A DNA stretch of 64,000 nucleotides from Pseudogulbenkiania sp. MAI-1. Lineage in GTDB: Bacteria > Pseudomonadota > Gammaproteobacteria > Burkholderiales > Chromobacteriaceae. Both the position numbers and the translations under genes were made by a program. Where the stretch lies: assembly GCF_000527175.1 (NCBI RefSeq), contig NZ_AZUR01000001.1, positions 1,712,501 to 1,776,500 of the forward strand. The letters are read 5' to 3'. Within the stretch, counting starts at the first letter, position 1. Every line of letters starts with the position of its first letter. The notes under the pieces were generated by a model, which ran no database searches, was not told the DNA's origin, and was given only the letters and a program-made list of their open reading frames with translations. This document shows positions 27,234 to 35,888 of the stretch, piece after piece.

Positions 27234-27893
27234 TTACAGCGTTTTGAGCAGGCTCAGTGCGTCGTGCAGGCTGTCGCAGGTGGCGAGGGCTTTCGCTTGG
27301 TCGTCGGCACTGGGCTTGATCATGTCGGGAACCAGGATGACGCGCATGCCGGCGGCAAGTCCGGCCAGCAGCCCGTAGGGCGAGTCTTCCAGCACGATGC
27401 AGCGCTCCGGCGCGATGTCGAGCTTGGCCGCCGCCGCCAGAAAGACATCGGGAGCGGGCTTGGTGTGGCTGACTTCGTCGCCGGCGACGCTGATGTCGAA
27501 ATAACGAGCCAGGCCGGTGCGTTGCAGCTTGAGGTCGCACATCAGGCGCTGCGTCGAAGTGGCGACGGCGCGCGGGATGTTCTGGCCGCTCAGCCACTCG
27601 AGCACCGCCTCGATGCCCGTCTTGAGCGGAATGTCGTCTTCGGCGAGCTGGCGACGGTAATGATGGCGGCAGGCTTCGCTTAGGGCTTGGCCCAGGGTGC
27701 GATCGCCATAATGTTCTATCACCCGCTCCAGGCTGCGGGTGACCGACAGGCCCACCATGCTGTGGATCAGCTCTTCCGGGATGTGAATGTCGAGCGATTC
27801 ACCCGCCAGGCGCCAGCTTGAAGCGCTGACCGATTCGGTGTCTATCATCAAGCCGTCCATGTCGAACAAGACGGCGTCAAAGCTGCGTATCAT
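27234..27893 (-). CDS. HAD-superfamily phosphatase (beta-phosphoglucomutase-like)
   Basis: 219 residues. Motif I FDAVLFDMDGLMIDTE, motif II serine/threonine in RAVATSTQRL, lysine in SHTKPAPDVFL and the acidic motif in CIVLEDSPYGLLAG. The helical cap places it in subfamily IA3 with sugar-phosphate phosphatases. The substrate is not predictable. The ATG at 27893 fits the conserved N-terminus; an upstream in-frame start would add 18 unmatched residues. Divergent from the ParA-like gene. Confidence 0.85.
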   Translation of the reverse strand: MIRSFDAVLFDMDGLMIDTESVSASSWRLAGESLDIHIPEELIHSMVGLSVTRSLERVIEHYGDRTLGQALSEACRHHYRRQLAEDDIPLKTGIEAVLEWLSGQNIPRAVATSTQRLMCDLKLQRTGLARYFDISVAGDEVSHTKPAPDVFLAAAAKLDIAPERCIVLEDSPYGLLAGLAAGMRVILVPDMIKPSADDQAKALATCDSLHDALSLLKTL

Positions 27894-27996
27894 GGTTATT
27901 TCCCTGTATCCAGCGGATAGCTGACCAGAAATTTCGGGAACAGGCAAGCGTTAAGACTTTGGTATATTTGTCGCTACGCGATGAATGGAGAGGTGG

Positions 27997-28650
27997 ATGG
28001 TGCTTTCGGTGCTGGTTGCCAACCCCAAGGGAGGGAGCGGCAAGTCGACCCTGGCGACAAACCTGGCCGGGTATTTTGCCAACCATGGCGACAAGGTCAT
28101 GTTGGGGGATGTCGATCGGCAGCAGTCTTCCCTGAACTGGCTGTCGCGTCGCCCCGCGGCCTTGCCTGGCATCCATGGCTGGGAAATATCGCCGGGCGAG
28201 CCGGCAAAACCGCCGAAGGGAACCGGTGTCGTGGTGCTGGATAGCCCCGCCGGACTGCACGGCAAGCGGCTCAACAGCCTGATCTCCCGGGTGGATCGCA
28301 TCCTGGTACCGATCCAGCCTTCTCCTTTCGACATGTGGGCCAGCGAGGAATTCTTCCATCAATTGCTGGAGGAGAAGGCGATCCGCAAGAACAAGGTGTT
28401 CCTGGCCGTGGTGGGCATGCGCGTCGACCCGCGCACGCGCTCGGCGCGCGAACTGGAGGCTTTCCTGCGGCGGCACGACGTGGAGGTGCTCAGCTGGCTG
28501 AGGGATACGCAGCTCTATGTGCAGGCCGCGGCGCAAGGGCTGACCCTGTTCGATCTGCCTGCCGGCAAGGTTGCCCGCGACCGTGCCGCTTGGCAGGCCA
28601 TTGTGGAGTGGCTGCGGCCGTCCGCTCGCGAGCACTGGTGCGATAAGTAA
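27997..28650 (+). CDS. ParA-family ATPase
   Basis: Deviant Walker A motif PKGGSGKSTLATNLAG with the signature lysine, switch I-like DVDRQQSSLNW and Walker B VVLDSPAGL place it in the ParA/MinD group. Such ATPases position chromosomes, plasmids, or protein clusters such as chemoreceptor arrays and flagella. About 217 residues and no ParB gene nearby, so it is an orphan ParA. An aerotaxis receptor follows 230 bp downstream on the same strand. The start is uncertain: ATG 27985, ATG 27997 (after GGAGAGG) or GTG 28000. Confidence 0.8.
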   Translation: MVLSVLVANPKGGSGKSTLATNLAGYFANHGDKVMLGDVDRQQSSLNWLSRRPAALPGIHGWEISPGEPAKPPKGTGVVVLDSPAGLHGKRLNSLISRVDRILVPIQPSPFDMWASEEFFHQLLEEKAIRKNKVFLAVVGMRVDPRTRSARELEAFLRRHDVEVLSWLRDTQLYVQAAAQGLTLFDLPAGKVARDRAAWQAIVEWLRPSAREHWCDK

Positions 28651-28878
28651 AGCAATAGGCGGATTCGGCGATGATCGACCGGTTTTCCCCCGGTTGGCAC
28701 CTGATGTTTCCACCCTGCCGCTTTCTGTGCTTTAAGGTCATGCAGCTCTTCGTCGGTTAAGTCGGACGCTCTTGATGTCGGTCAAGGCAAAATGGATGAC
28801 GTTTATTTTGCTTTGTCGCCGGCATTTATTTAATATAAATAACTATTTTAAAAAAATGGTTATTTTTAAGAGCGTTTC

Positions 28879-30483
28879 GTGAAAATCAATCTGCCCATCA
28901 CTGATCGGGAGCACCTGGTCGACCCTGCCAACCCGATCGTCAGCAAGACCGATGCCAAGGGTGTCATCACTTACGTCAACCGTGCCTTTGTCGATATCAG
29001 CGGCTTCAGTGAGGCGGAACTGGTCGGTCGCAGCCACAATGTCGTGCGTCACCCCGACATGCCAGCTGAGGCGTTCGCCGACCTGTGGGACACCATCAAA
29101 ACCGGTCGACCTTGGCGTGGCTTGGTCAAGAACCGTTGCAAGAACGGGGACTTCTACTGGGTGGAAGCCTATGTCACGCCGATCACCGAGCATGGCAAGA
29201 TCACCGGCTACATGTCGGTGCGCTCCACTCCCCGGCGCGAAGAGATACAGGCGGCGGAAGCCTTGTACCAAGCCATCCGCAATAAGCAGGCCGTCATACC
29301 CTCCACGCTCAAGGCGCTGCAGCGGCGGGTGAACGTGCTGCGCTGGGCGCCGCTCATGGCGGTGGCTGGTGTGTCGTTGTCCCTGGGGGCAAGCGTGGGG
29401 TCGGCGCAGGACATGGGTGGAATCGCCTTGGCCGTGAGCGGCTCGCTTCTGGCCATCGGTGGCGGCGCCTGGGCCTGGTGGCGGGTCAACAAGGTGCTGG
29501 GGCTGTTGCGGCAGGGGTTCAGCGAATTGGCGGAAGGACGTCTCGACGGCAATCTGCAGGTGAGGGACGGCGGCCCCCTGGGCGAGGTCGTCAGCGGGCT
29601 GGAGTCGCTGCGTATCCATTATCGCGCGGTGGTGGCCGATGCGATCGGGGCGGGGTCGCGGACTTCGGGTCAGGCCGACCAGTTGCGCGACGAAATGCAC
29701 TCGCTGGCGGCGCGCTCGGTGCAGCAGGGCGAAGGGCTGATGCAGATCAGCCGTAACATGGAGACCATGAGCGCGGCGATCAACGACGCCGCGTGCTTGG
29801 CGGAGCAGAACCTGAGTGGTGCCGAATCGACCAAGAGCGTCGCCGAGGCGGGCAAGGCCACCATGCTGGCGGCAACACAGGCGGTGGAACGCACGGTGTC
29901 GGTGGTGGGCGCTTCACGTGCCGCGATTTCGGAGATGGATCAGTCGATGCAGCGTATCCGCACGATGACGGACATGATCCACGAGATTGCCGAGCAGACC
30001 AATCTGCTGGCGCTCAACGCCGCCATCGAGGCGGCGCGGGCAGGCGAGGCGGGGCGTGGTTTTTCTGTCGTGGCCGACGAGGTGCGCAAGCTGGCCGAAC
30101 GGACCAGCGCCGCCACCGGTTCGATCACCGAGGTCGTCCAGCAGATCGGCGAGATCACCGTTCAGGCCGTCTCCAGCATGGATGCCACGGTCGAGGAGGT
30201 GGAAGAGGTCAGCTGCCATATCCGCCAGTCTTCGGCAAACTTGGAGGACCTGATGCGGGTGGCCGAAGAGGCGCGGCGCCAAGCCAATGACTTGGCCATG
30301 GGGATGGGGGAGAACTCGCAGTCGGTGCACGAGGTGGCGGCCTCGCTGGAGCAGCTGAATGCCATCGCCGAGCAGAACCTGCATACCACGCGCGCTATCG
30401 AGGCGAGTTCGGATCGGTTGGCGGAAACCGCTGGCGACTTGTCCAGGCTGACGGCGGATTTCCGGAAGTGGAACGGCCGCTAA
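28879..30483 (+). CDS. aer: Aer-like PAS-containing methyl-accepting chemotaxis protein
   Basis: Redox/aerotaxis receptor of 534 residues. The N-terminal PAS domain (residues 15-115) includes NVVRHPDMPAEAFADLW and a conserved CKNGDFYWVEA, the pattern of FAD-binding Aer sensors. Two adjacent hydrophobic stretches (about 155-205) anchor it without a large periplasmic domain. The C-terminal signalling domain has the invariant hairpin tip EQTNLLALNAAIEAARAGE AGRGFSVVADEVRKLAERT, read by CheA/CheW. It starts with GTG and is preceded by an AT-rich leader. No other che genes are in the window. Confidence 0.9.
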   Translation: MKINLPITDREHLVDPANPIVSKTDAKGVITYVNRAFVDISGFSEAELVGRSHNVVRHPDMPAEAFADLWDTIKTGRPWRGLVKNRCKNGDFYWVEAYVTPITEHGKITGYMSVRSTPRREEIQAAEALYQAIRNKQAVIPSTLKALQRRVNVLRWAPLMAVAGVSLSLGASVGSAQDMGGIALAVSGSLLAIGGGAWAWWRVNKVLGLLRQGFSELAEGRLDGNLQVRDGGPLGEVVSGLESLRIHYRAVVADAIGAGSRTSGQADQLRDEMHSLAARSVQQGEGLMQISRNMETMSAAINDAACLAEQNLSGAESTKSVAEAGKATMLAATQAVERTVSVVGASRAAISEMDQSMQRIRTMTDMIHEIAEQTNLLALNAAIEAARAGEAGRGFSVVADEVRKLAERTSAATGSITEVVQQIGEITVQAVSSMDATVEEVEEVSCHIRQSSANLEDLMRVAEEARRQANDLAMGMGENSQSVHEVAASLEQLNAIAEQNLHTTRAIEASSDRLAETAGDLSRLTADFRKWNGR

Positions 30484-30487
30484 AGGC

Positions 30488-30931
30488 TCAGGCGCGCGCC
30501 TGGACCCAGATGCGGTTCTCCATCTGCATGGCGATTTCCTGGCGCTGATTGGTGGTGGTCCAGCGCACCGTGACGATGCCGAAGCCGGGCTGGCTGCTGG
30601 AGCGGCGGCTCTCCAGCACCTCGACGCAGACGGTCAGGGTGTCGCCGGCGCGGGTCGGGCGCGGCCAGCGCATGCTGCTGACGTCCATGCCGACCAGACC
30701 GTTGGCTACCTTGCCCAGCTCCGACTGGGCAACCAGCCGCATGCTGATGCTGCTGGTGTGCCAGCCACTGGCGGCGAGGCCGGCGAAGACACTGTTCTTG
30801 GCCGCTTCGTGGTCGGTGTGGAAAAACTGCGGGTCGAACTGGCGGGCGAAGGCCAACAGCTCTTCCTCGGTGAGGGTATGGCTGGCGGTCTCGAAGCGCC
30901 GGCCGGGTGTCAGATCTTCCAGAAACAGCAT
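30488..30931 (-). CDS. MaoC-like hot-dog dehydratase
   Basis: 147 residues with the single hot-dog fold of (R)-specific enoyl-CoA hydratases: DLTPGRRFETASHTLTEEELLAFARQFDPQFFHTDHEAA contains the catalytic Asp and His (D-P-x-x-x-H), and FAGLAASGWHTSSISMRL follows. Likely acts on a short acyl-CoA; the substrate is unknown. It lies 13 nt downstream of glnD on the same strand, so it is probably cotranscribed. Confidence 0.87.
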   Translation of the reverse strand: MLFLEDLTPGRRFETASHTLTEEELLAFARQFDPQFFHTDHEAAKNSVFAGLAASGWHTSSISMRLVAQSELGKVANGLVGMDVSSMRWPRPTRAGDTLTVCVEVLESRRSSSQPGFGIVTVRWTTTNQRQEIAMQMENRIWVQARA

Positions 30932-30944
30932 GTCTTGTTCCTCA

Positions 30945-33515
30945 TTACAGGCGCAGGGCGTCGAGCAGCTCCCCTTCCAGCGCCAGCACGCTCCGGTCGT
31001 CTTTCAGCGCGGTGCCGGTGACGAGGAAGGAGTCCTCGACCCGGCTGCCCAGCGTCATGATCTTGGCCGAATGGACATTGAGCCGGTAGCCGGTCAGGAC
31101 CTTGGCGATCTTGGCCAGGAGGCCGGGGCGGTCGCCCGCCACGATGGACAACACGAAGAAGTTGTCGCGGTCGTCGGGACGGATCATCACCTGCGGGCTG
31201 ATCGGGAAGTGCTTGAGGTGGCGGCTGATACGGCCCTCGGGCGGTAGGGTGATCGGCTCGGCTTTCTTCAGGCAGTCTGCCAGTTCGAATTCGATGAAGT
31301 TGATCAAATCCCGGTAGTCGCCGTCGTGGTGCTCCGGGATGAAGACGTGGAAGGTGTCGAGGGCGTAGCCGTGCCGCGTGGTATGGATCTTGGCGTCGGC
31401 GATGCTGTAGTTGCTGCGCCCGAAGAAGGCGCAGATGCGGGCGAACAGCTCCGGTTGGTCGGGTGTGTAGACCAGTACCTGGATGCCTTCGCGATCATCG
31501 GACAGGCGCGTCTTGACCATCGGCTCGGTTGCCTGGGTGAAGCGGTTCAGCACCCTCGTGTGCCAGGCGATTTCCCGCGCCTCGTGACGCAGGAAGTACA
31601 CCGTGTCCAATTCGGCCCAGAAGCGCTCGACGGCGTCGTCCGGGACGGCGAACAGCCGCAGCTGGGTGAGAGCCTCCTGTTTGCGGTCGTTCAGCTCGGA
31701 GGCCACGTCCACGGCTCCGCCGCTCATCAGCGCCTTCAGTGTGGCGTGATAGAGATCTTCCAGCAGCTTGGCCTTCCAGGCGTTCCACACCTTGGGGCTG
31801 GTGCCGCGGATGTCGGCCACGGTCAGCAGGTACAAGGCATCGAGACGGCGCGGGGTTTGCACGATGTCGGCAAAGCGCTGCACGGTGTCCGGATCGTAGA
31901 TGTCCTGTTTCTGGGCGACGCTGGACATGGTCAGGTGCTCGCCGACCAGCCAGACCACCAGTTCGGTGTCTTCGGCTGACAGGCCGTGGCTTTCGCAGAA
32001 CTGCCGCGCATCGTCCCTGCCCAGCACCGAATGGTCGCCGCCGCGTCCCTTGGCGATGTCGTGGAACAGCCCGGCCGTGTACAGAACCTCCGGGCGGGCG
32101 AAGTCGTTCATCAGCCTTGAGAGCAGGGGGTACTCGTGATTGAAGGCGCTGATGGCGAAGCGGCGCAGGTTGCGCACGACCATCAGGATGTGTTCGTCCA
32201 CGGTATAGACGTGGAACAGGTCGTGCTGCATCTGGCCGACGATGCGGCCGAAGTTGGCCAGGTATTTGCCCAGCACGCCGTACAAATTCATGCGTCGCAG
32301 CGTTCGGGTCAGACCGGGCTCGCGCAGAATCTGCATGAACAGCTCGCGGTTGACCGGGTCGCGGCGGAATTTCTCGTTGATGCGGCTGCGCGCGTGCCAC
32401 AGCGCGCGCAGCATGCGCGGTGCGAAACCGGTCAGCTCCGGGTTGCGTTGCAGCATCAGGAAGGCCTCCAGGATCGCGGAGGGCTCCTTCTCGAACACGT
32501 CGGGGCGGCGGATGCCCAGCATGCCGTTGACGCTATAGAAACGCGCATTGAGGTTCTGCGTGACTCTGGGTACTTGCGAGTAGATGCGTGCCCGCAGGTT
32601 GGGCAGCAGGATGCCGTTGAGCTGGCCGACGGTCTTGGCGGCGCGGTAATAGAGCTGCATGACCTGTTCGCTGGCGCGCTTGGCCGGGGTGTCCTTGAGG
32701 CCCCAAGCCAGGCCCATGCGCTGCTGCAGGTCGAAGATCAGGCGGTCTTCGCGGCGGCGCGACAAGAGGTGCAGGTCGATGCGCAGTTTCTGCAGCTGGC
32801 TTTCGCTGTGCTTGATCAGGCGGGCCTCGGCCAGGGTCAGGATGCCGCGCCGCACCAACGCGTCCCAGTTGTCTCCCAGGTCGATGGCCTTGCTGATCCA
32901 CAGGATGGTTTGCAGGTCGCGCAAGCCTCCCGGGCTTTCCTTGACGTTCGGCTCGAGGTTGTTGGTCACCCCGAAATAGCGGTTATGTCGCTGCTGCTGC
33001 TCAAGGATCTTGCCTTCGAAGAAGGCCAGAGGGTCGCGCTGCTGGGCCAATGCGATACAGACGTCCTGATGCAGTCGGGCGTCGCCGGCCAGGAAGCGGT
33101 TTTCCAGCAGCGTGGTCTCGATGGTGATGTCGTTGGCCGCCTCCTCCAGACACTCGGCGATGGTGCGTACGCTGTGGCCGACTTCCAGCCCGCTGTCCCA
33201 CATCAGGCCGATCAGGCGGGTGATCGTATCGTTCAGCTCGGTTTCGGTGGGCGACGGCAGCAGGAACAGCAGGTCTATGTCGGAATGCGGGAACAACTGT
33301 CCGCGCCCGTAGCCGCCGACCGCGACCAGTGCCGCCTGCTGGTCGAGGCCCAGCGTACTCCACATGTCCTGCAGGATGCCGTCCACCACCTGGCTGTATT
33401 GTTTGAGAAAGCGCTCCGGGTCACGCTTCTTCAAATAGGCTTCGGCAAGCCTTTGACGGCCTTCGTTGAGTGTCTGGCGCCAGGCCTTGCAGCGTTCGAG
33501 CATTGGGTCGGTCAT
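30945..33515 (-). CDS. glnD: Bifunctional uridylyltransferase/uridylyl-removing enzyme GlnD
   Basis: 856 residues. Senses glutamine and (de)uridylylates the PII proteins. Domains in order: nucleotidyltransferase (VGGYGRGQLFPHSDIDLLFLL), helical region, HD hydrolase domain (YTAGLFHDIAKGRGGDHSVLG), then two C-terminal ACT domains (LVYTPDQPELFARICAFF and SIVAGDRPGLLAKIAKVL). ATG at 33515 lies one base after the lptG stop. Together with glnE (50.2-52.9 kb) it makes the nitrogen-control cascade; glnB and glnA are outside. Confidence 0.96.
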   Translation of the reverse strand: MTDPMLERCKAWRQTLNEGRQRLAEAYLKKRDPERFLKQYSQVVDGILQDMWSTLGLDQQAALVAVGGYGRGQLFPHSDIDLLFLLPSPTETELNDTITRLIGLMWDSGLEVGHSVRTIAECLEEAANDITIETTLLENRFLAGDARLHQDVCIALAQQRDPLAFFEGKILEQQQRHNRYFGVTNNLEPNVKESPGGLRDLQTILWISKAIDLGDNWDALVRRGILTLAEARLIKHSESQLQKLRIDLHLLSRRREDRLIFDLQQRMGLAWGLKDTPAKRASEQVMQLYYRAAKTVGQLNGILLPNLRARIYSQVPRVTQNLNARFYSVNGMLGIRRPDVFEKEPSAILEAFLMLQRNPELTGFAPRMLRALWHARSRINEKFRRDPVNRELFMQILREPGLTRTLRRMNLYGVLGKYLANFGRIVGQMQHDLFHVYTVDEHILMVVRNLRRFAISAFNHEYPLLSRLMNDFARPEVLYTAGLFHDIAKGRGGDHSVLGRDDARQFCESHGLSAEDTELVVWLVGEHLTMSSVAQKQDIYDPDTVQRFADIVQTPRRLDALYLLTVADIRGTSPKVWNAWKAKLLEDLYHATLKALMSGGAVDVASELNDRKQEALTQLRLFAVPDDAVERFWAELDTVYFLRHEAREIAWHTRVLNRFTQATEPMVKTRLSDDREGIQVLVYTPDQPELFARICAFFGRSNYSIADAKIHTTRHGYALDTFHVFIPEHHDGDYRDLINFIEFELADCLKKAEPITLPPEGRISRHLKHFPISPQVMIRPDDRDNFFVLSIVAGDRPGLLAKIAKVLTGYRLNVHSAKIMTLGSRVEDSFLVTGTALKDDRSVLALEGELLDALRL

Positions 33516-33516
33516 G

Positions 33517-34593
33517 TCAGCGTCTTTCTTGTCGGACGGTGAAGGTAATCCCCGCCAGCAGGAACAGCAGGGTGGGCAGCGTTGCCGCCAGCATGGCATT
33601 CCAATCGTAGAGCAGGCCGAGATGGGCAAACAGCCGGTTGACGAAGTGGAAGGCGACGCCCAGACAGATGCCGACGAACAGTCTTACCCCCAACTGGGCA
33701 TGGCGGCGCTGGCGCGGTGTGAAGGCGAGGGCCACCAGGGCCATCGAGATACAGGCCAGCGGATAGAAGAACTTGCTCCACAGGGCGATCTCGTAGCGCT
33801 GGGTCTTTTGCTCGTTGCTGCGCAAGTGCTCGATGTAGGTGGTCAGGTCCAGGGCGGACATCTGCTCGGGGACCACCAGCAGCACGTCGAGGATCGACGG
33901 TTCGATGACCGAATGCCAGTCGAGGGTGGCGAGCTGGCGGGTGGTCGTGGCCTGATCGCTCAGCGTGGTTTCCTTGACCCGTTCCAGTCGCCACAAGTGC
34001 TGTTCCCGCTGGTAGGTGCCGCGCTCGGCCAGGCGGGTCTGCACCAGGCGGTAGTCCTTGTCGTAGGTGTAGATGCGAACCCCCAGCAGGGTATTATCCG
34101 GCAGCATCTCGCCCACGTTGATGAAGTTCTGATCGTCCTTCACCCAGATGCCGGAACGGAACTCCTGCGCCACCATCGACTTGGTGGCGGACAGCTTCAT
34201 CCTTTCGGCCTGTTTCTCCGAGAACGGGGCGCCGAACTCGCCCAGCAGCCCGGTCAGGATGGCGAACCCGATGCCGAAGCGCAGCAGCACGCCGGCGATC
34301 TGAGCCAGGGTCACCCCGCTGGTGCGGATGATGGTGTACTCGCTGTTGGTGGCGAGCTGGGTCATGGCGATCATGCCCCCGATCAGCACCGCCAGCGGCA
34401 TCAGCTCGTAGGCGTGGCCAGGCATCAGGAGCACGATATAGAGCAGCATCTGCGGCAGTCCGTAGCTGCCGTGCCCCAGATCGGCCACCTCCTTGATGAT
34501 GTCGAAGAAGGCATACAGCCCCAGCAGCGCCACCAGCGTATACAGCGTGGCGACCGTCAACTGGTTGATGATGTAGCGGTAAATCAGTTTCAT
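33517..34593 (-). CDS. lptG: LPS export permease LptG
   Basis: 358-residue YjgP/YjgQ-family permease of the LptB2FG complex that extracts lipopolysaccharide from the inner membrane. It begins MKLIYRYIINQLTVATLYTLVAL, with six transmembrane segments split three and three around a periplasmic beta-jellyroll region. It lies three bases after lptF and one base before glnD; all three read on the same strand. Assigned LptG as the second gene of the pair. Confidence 0.92.
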   Translation of the reverse strand: MKLIYRYIINQLTVATLYTLVALLGLYAFFDIIKEVADLGHGSYGLPQMLLYIVLLMPGHAYELMPLAVLIGGMIAMTQLATNSEYTIIRTSGVTLAQIAGVLLRFGIGFAILTGLLGEFGAPFSEKQAERMKLSATKSMVAQEFRSGIWVKDDQNFINVGEMLPDNTLLGVRIYTYDKDYRLVQTRLAERGTYQREQHLWRLERVKETTLSDQATTTRQLATLDWHSVIEPSILDVLLVVPEQMSALDLTTYIEHLRSNEQKTQRYEIALWSKFFYPLACISMALVALAFTPRQRRHAQLGVRLFVGICLGVAFHFVNRLFAHLGLLYDWNAMLAATLPTLLFLLAGITFTVRQERR

Positions 34594-34596
34594 GGA

Positions 34597-35697
34597 TCAG
34601 GATTTCCGGATGAGCTGGCCCAGGAAGCGGCCCGGCGACGTGGCCGGGCGGTTACGGTACGCCAACAGGCCAAGCGCTGCCAGCAGCATCAAGAGATGGG
34701 GGAGCAGCATGGCATAGGAGCCGAGCCGCTCCTGCATGACCCAGTTGCGGACCAGCGTCAGGGCATTCTGGTAGATGAAATAGGCCAGCAAGGCCAGCAG
34801 CAGATTGTAGGTGTGGCCGCTGCGGGGGTTGAAATAAGACAAGGGGATGGCCAAGAGCGCCAGAATGATGGTGCTGAGCGGCATCGACAGGCGCCAGGCC
34901 AGCTCGGCCTTGTCGCGCGCTTTGTCGCTTTGCACCAGATAGGCGGTCGACAGGGCCTGGCGGGTGGTGGCCGGGCCGATCAGCTTGGGCTGGTCGTTGA
35001 TAACCAGGCTGTAGCGCGCGAATTCGGCCACTTCGTAGTCGGCCTCGCCCGGATTGCCGACGTAGCGCCGGCCATTTTCCAATACCAATACCCGCTCACC
35101 CTCGTCATTGGTGACGATCCGCCCGGATTTCGCAAAAATGCTGGAAACCTTGCCTTTGCTCATATCCTGCATGAAGATGTTGGAAGCCGAGCCATTTTCT
35201 CCGGAGAAGTTCTCGACGAAGTAAACCCGGCTGGAGGAGTGGGATTCCTTGAAGATGCCGGGGGAAACGGCCGAGATATCCTCATGCTGCTTGAGGATTT
35301 CGGCGTATTCGCGGCTGCGCTGTTCCGCCCAGGGGCCGATCAGCAGCGACGAGAGTCCGACCAGAAAGGCCAAGGGGAGCGCGAAGCGCAATACCGGCTT
35401 GACCCAGGTTCTGAGCGATAGCCCGGAGGCGAGCCAGACCGCCATTTCGTGATCACGCCACAAGCGGGTCATGACGACCAGCACACTGACGAAAACGGTG
35501 AGGATCAGCAGCACGGGAAACAGGCCGAGCGCCCAGAACCCGATCAGGGCCGCAACGGCCTCGTTGGCAACCCGTCCTTCCGCCGCGCGGCCGAGCAGGT
35601 TGATGGTCTGCGTGGTGACCAGGATGGCCAGCAGAACCACGAACACGCCGACAGCGGTAAAAGTCAATTCACGGGTCAGGCTTTTTTGAAAAACCAT
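34597..35697 (-). CDS. lptF: LPS export permease LptF
   Basis: 366 residues, the partner of LptG. Opens MVFQKSLTRELTFTAVGVFVVLL, has six helices, and a central periplasmic jellyroll region (around FSGENGSASNIFMQDMSKG) that passes LPS to LptC. It is divergent from pepA with 190 bp between, the arrangement common in proteobacteria. Confidence 0.92.
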   Translation of the reverse strand: MVFQKSLTRELTFTAVGVFVVLLAILVTTQTINLLGRAAEGRVANEAVAALIGFWALGLFPVLLILTVFVSVLVVMTRLWRDHEMAVWLASGLSLRTWVKPVLRFALPLAFLVGLSSLLIGPWAEQRSREYAEILKQHEDISAVSPGIFKESHSSSRVYFVENFSGENGSASNIFMQDMSKGKVSSIFAKSGRIVTNDEGERVLVLENGRRYVGNPGEADYEVAEFARYSLVINDQPKLIGPATTRQALSTAYLVQSDKARDKAELAWRLSMPLSTIILALLAIPLSYFNPRSGHTYNLLLALLAYFIYQNALTLVRNWVMQERLGSYAMLLPHLLMLLAALGLLAYRNRPATSPGRFLGQLIRKS

Positions 35698-35888
35698 TTA
35701 GCAGGGCCTTTTTGACTTTTTATGATAAGCGTAGAGATAATTTGAATGAGTTTTCAGAGGCGCCGGTCTGGCAGATTCTGGAATGGGAGACTATCTGTTG
35801 GCGGTCGATGCCTCTATCCTTGGGCGTAACCGGCTGACACACGGCTGGAATAGGCATAGTTGACGCACATCATCCACGAGAGTTCACG

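Noticed and set aside
28731..28760. Possible sigma-28 (flagellar) promoter ahead of the aerotaxis receptor (TTTAAGG ... GTCGGTTAA)
   Set aside because: Only partial match to TAAA-N15-GCCGATAA and 120 bp from the start; too weak to list as a feature.
33466..35421. 651-codon frame antisense to lptG and lptF
   Set aside because: Shadow of two well-defined LPS permease genes; very high Gln/Asp content is typical of antisense translation.
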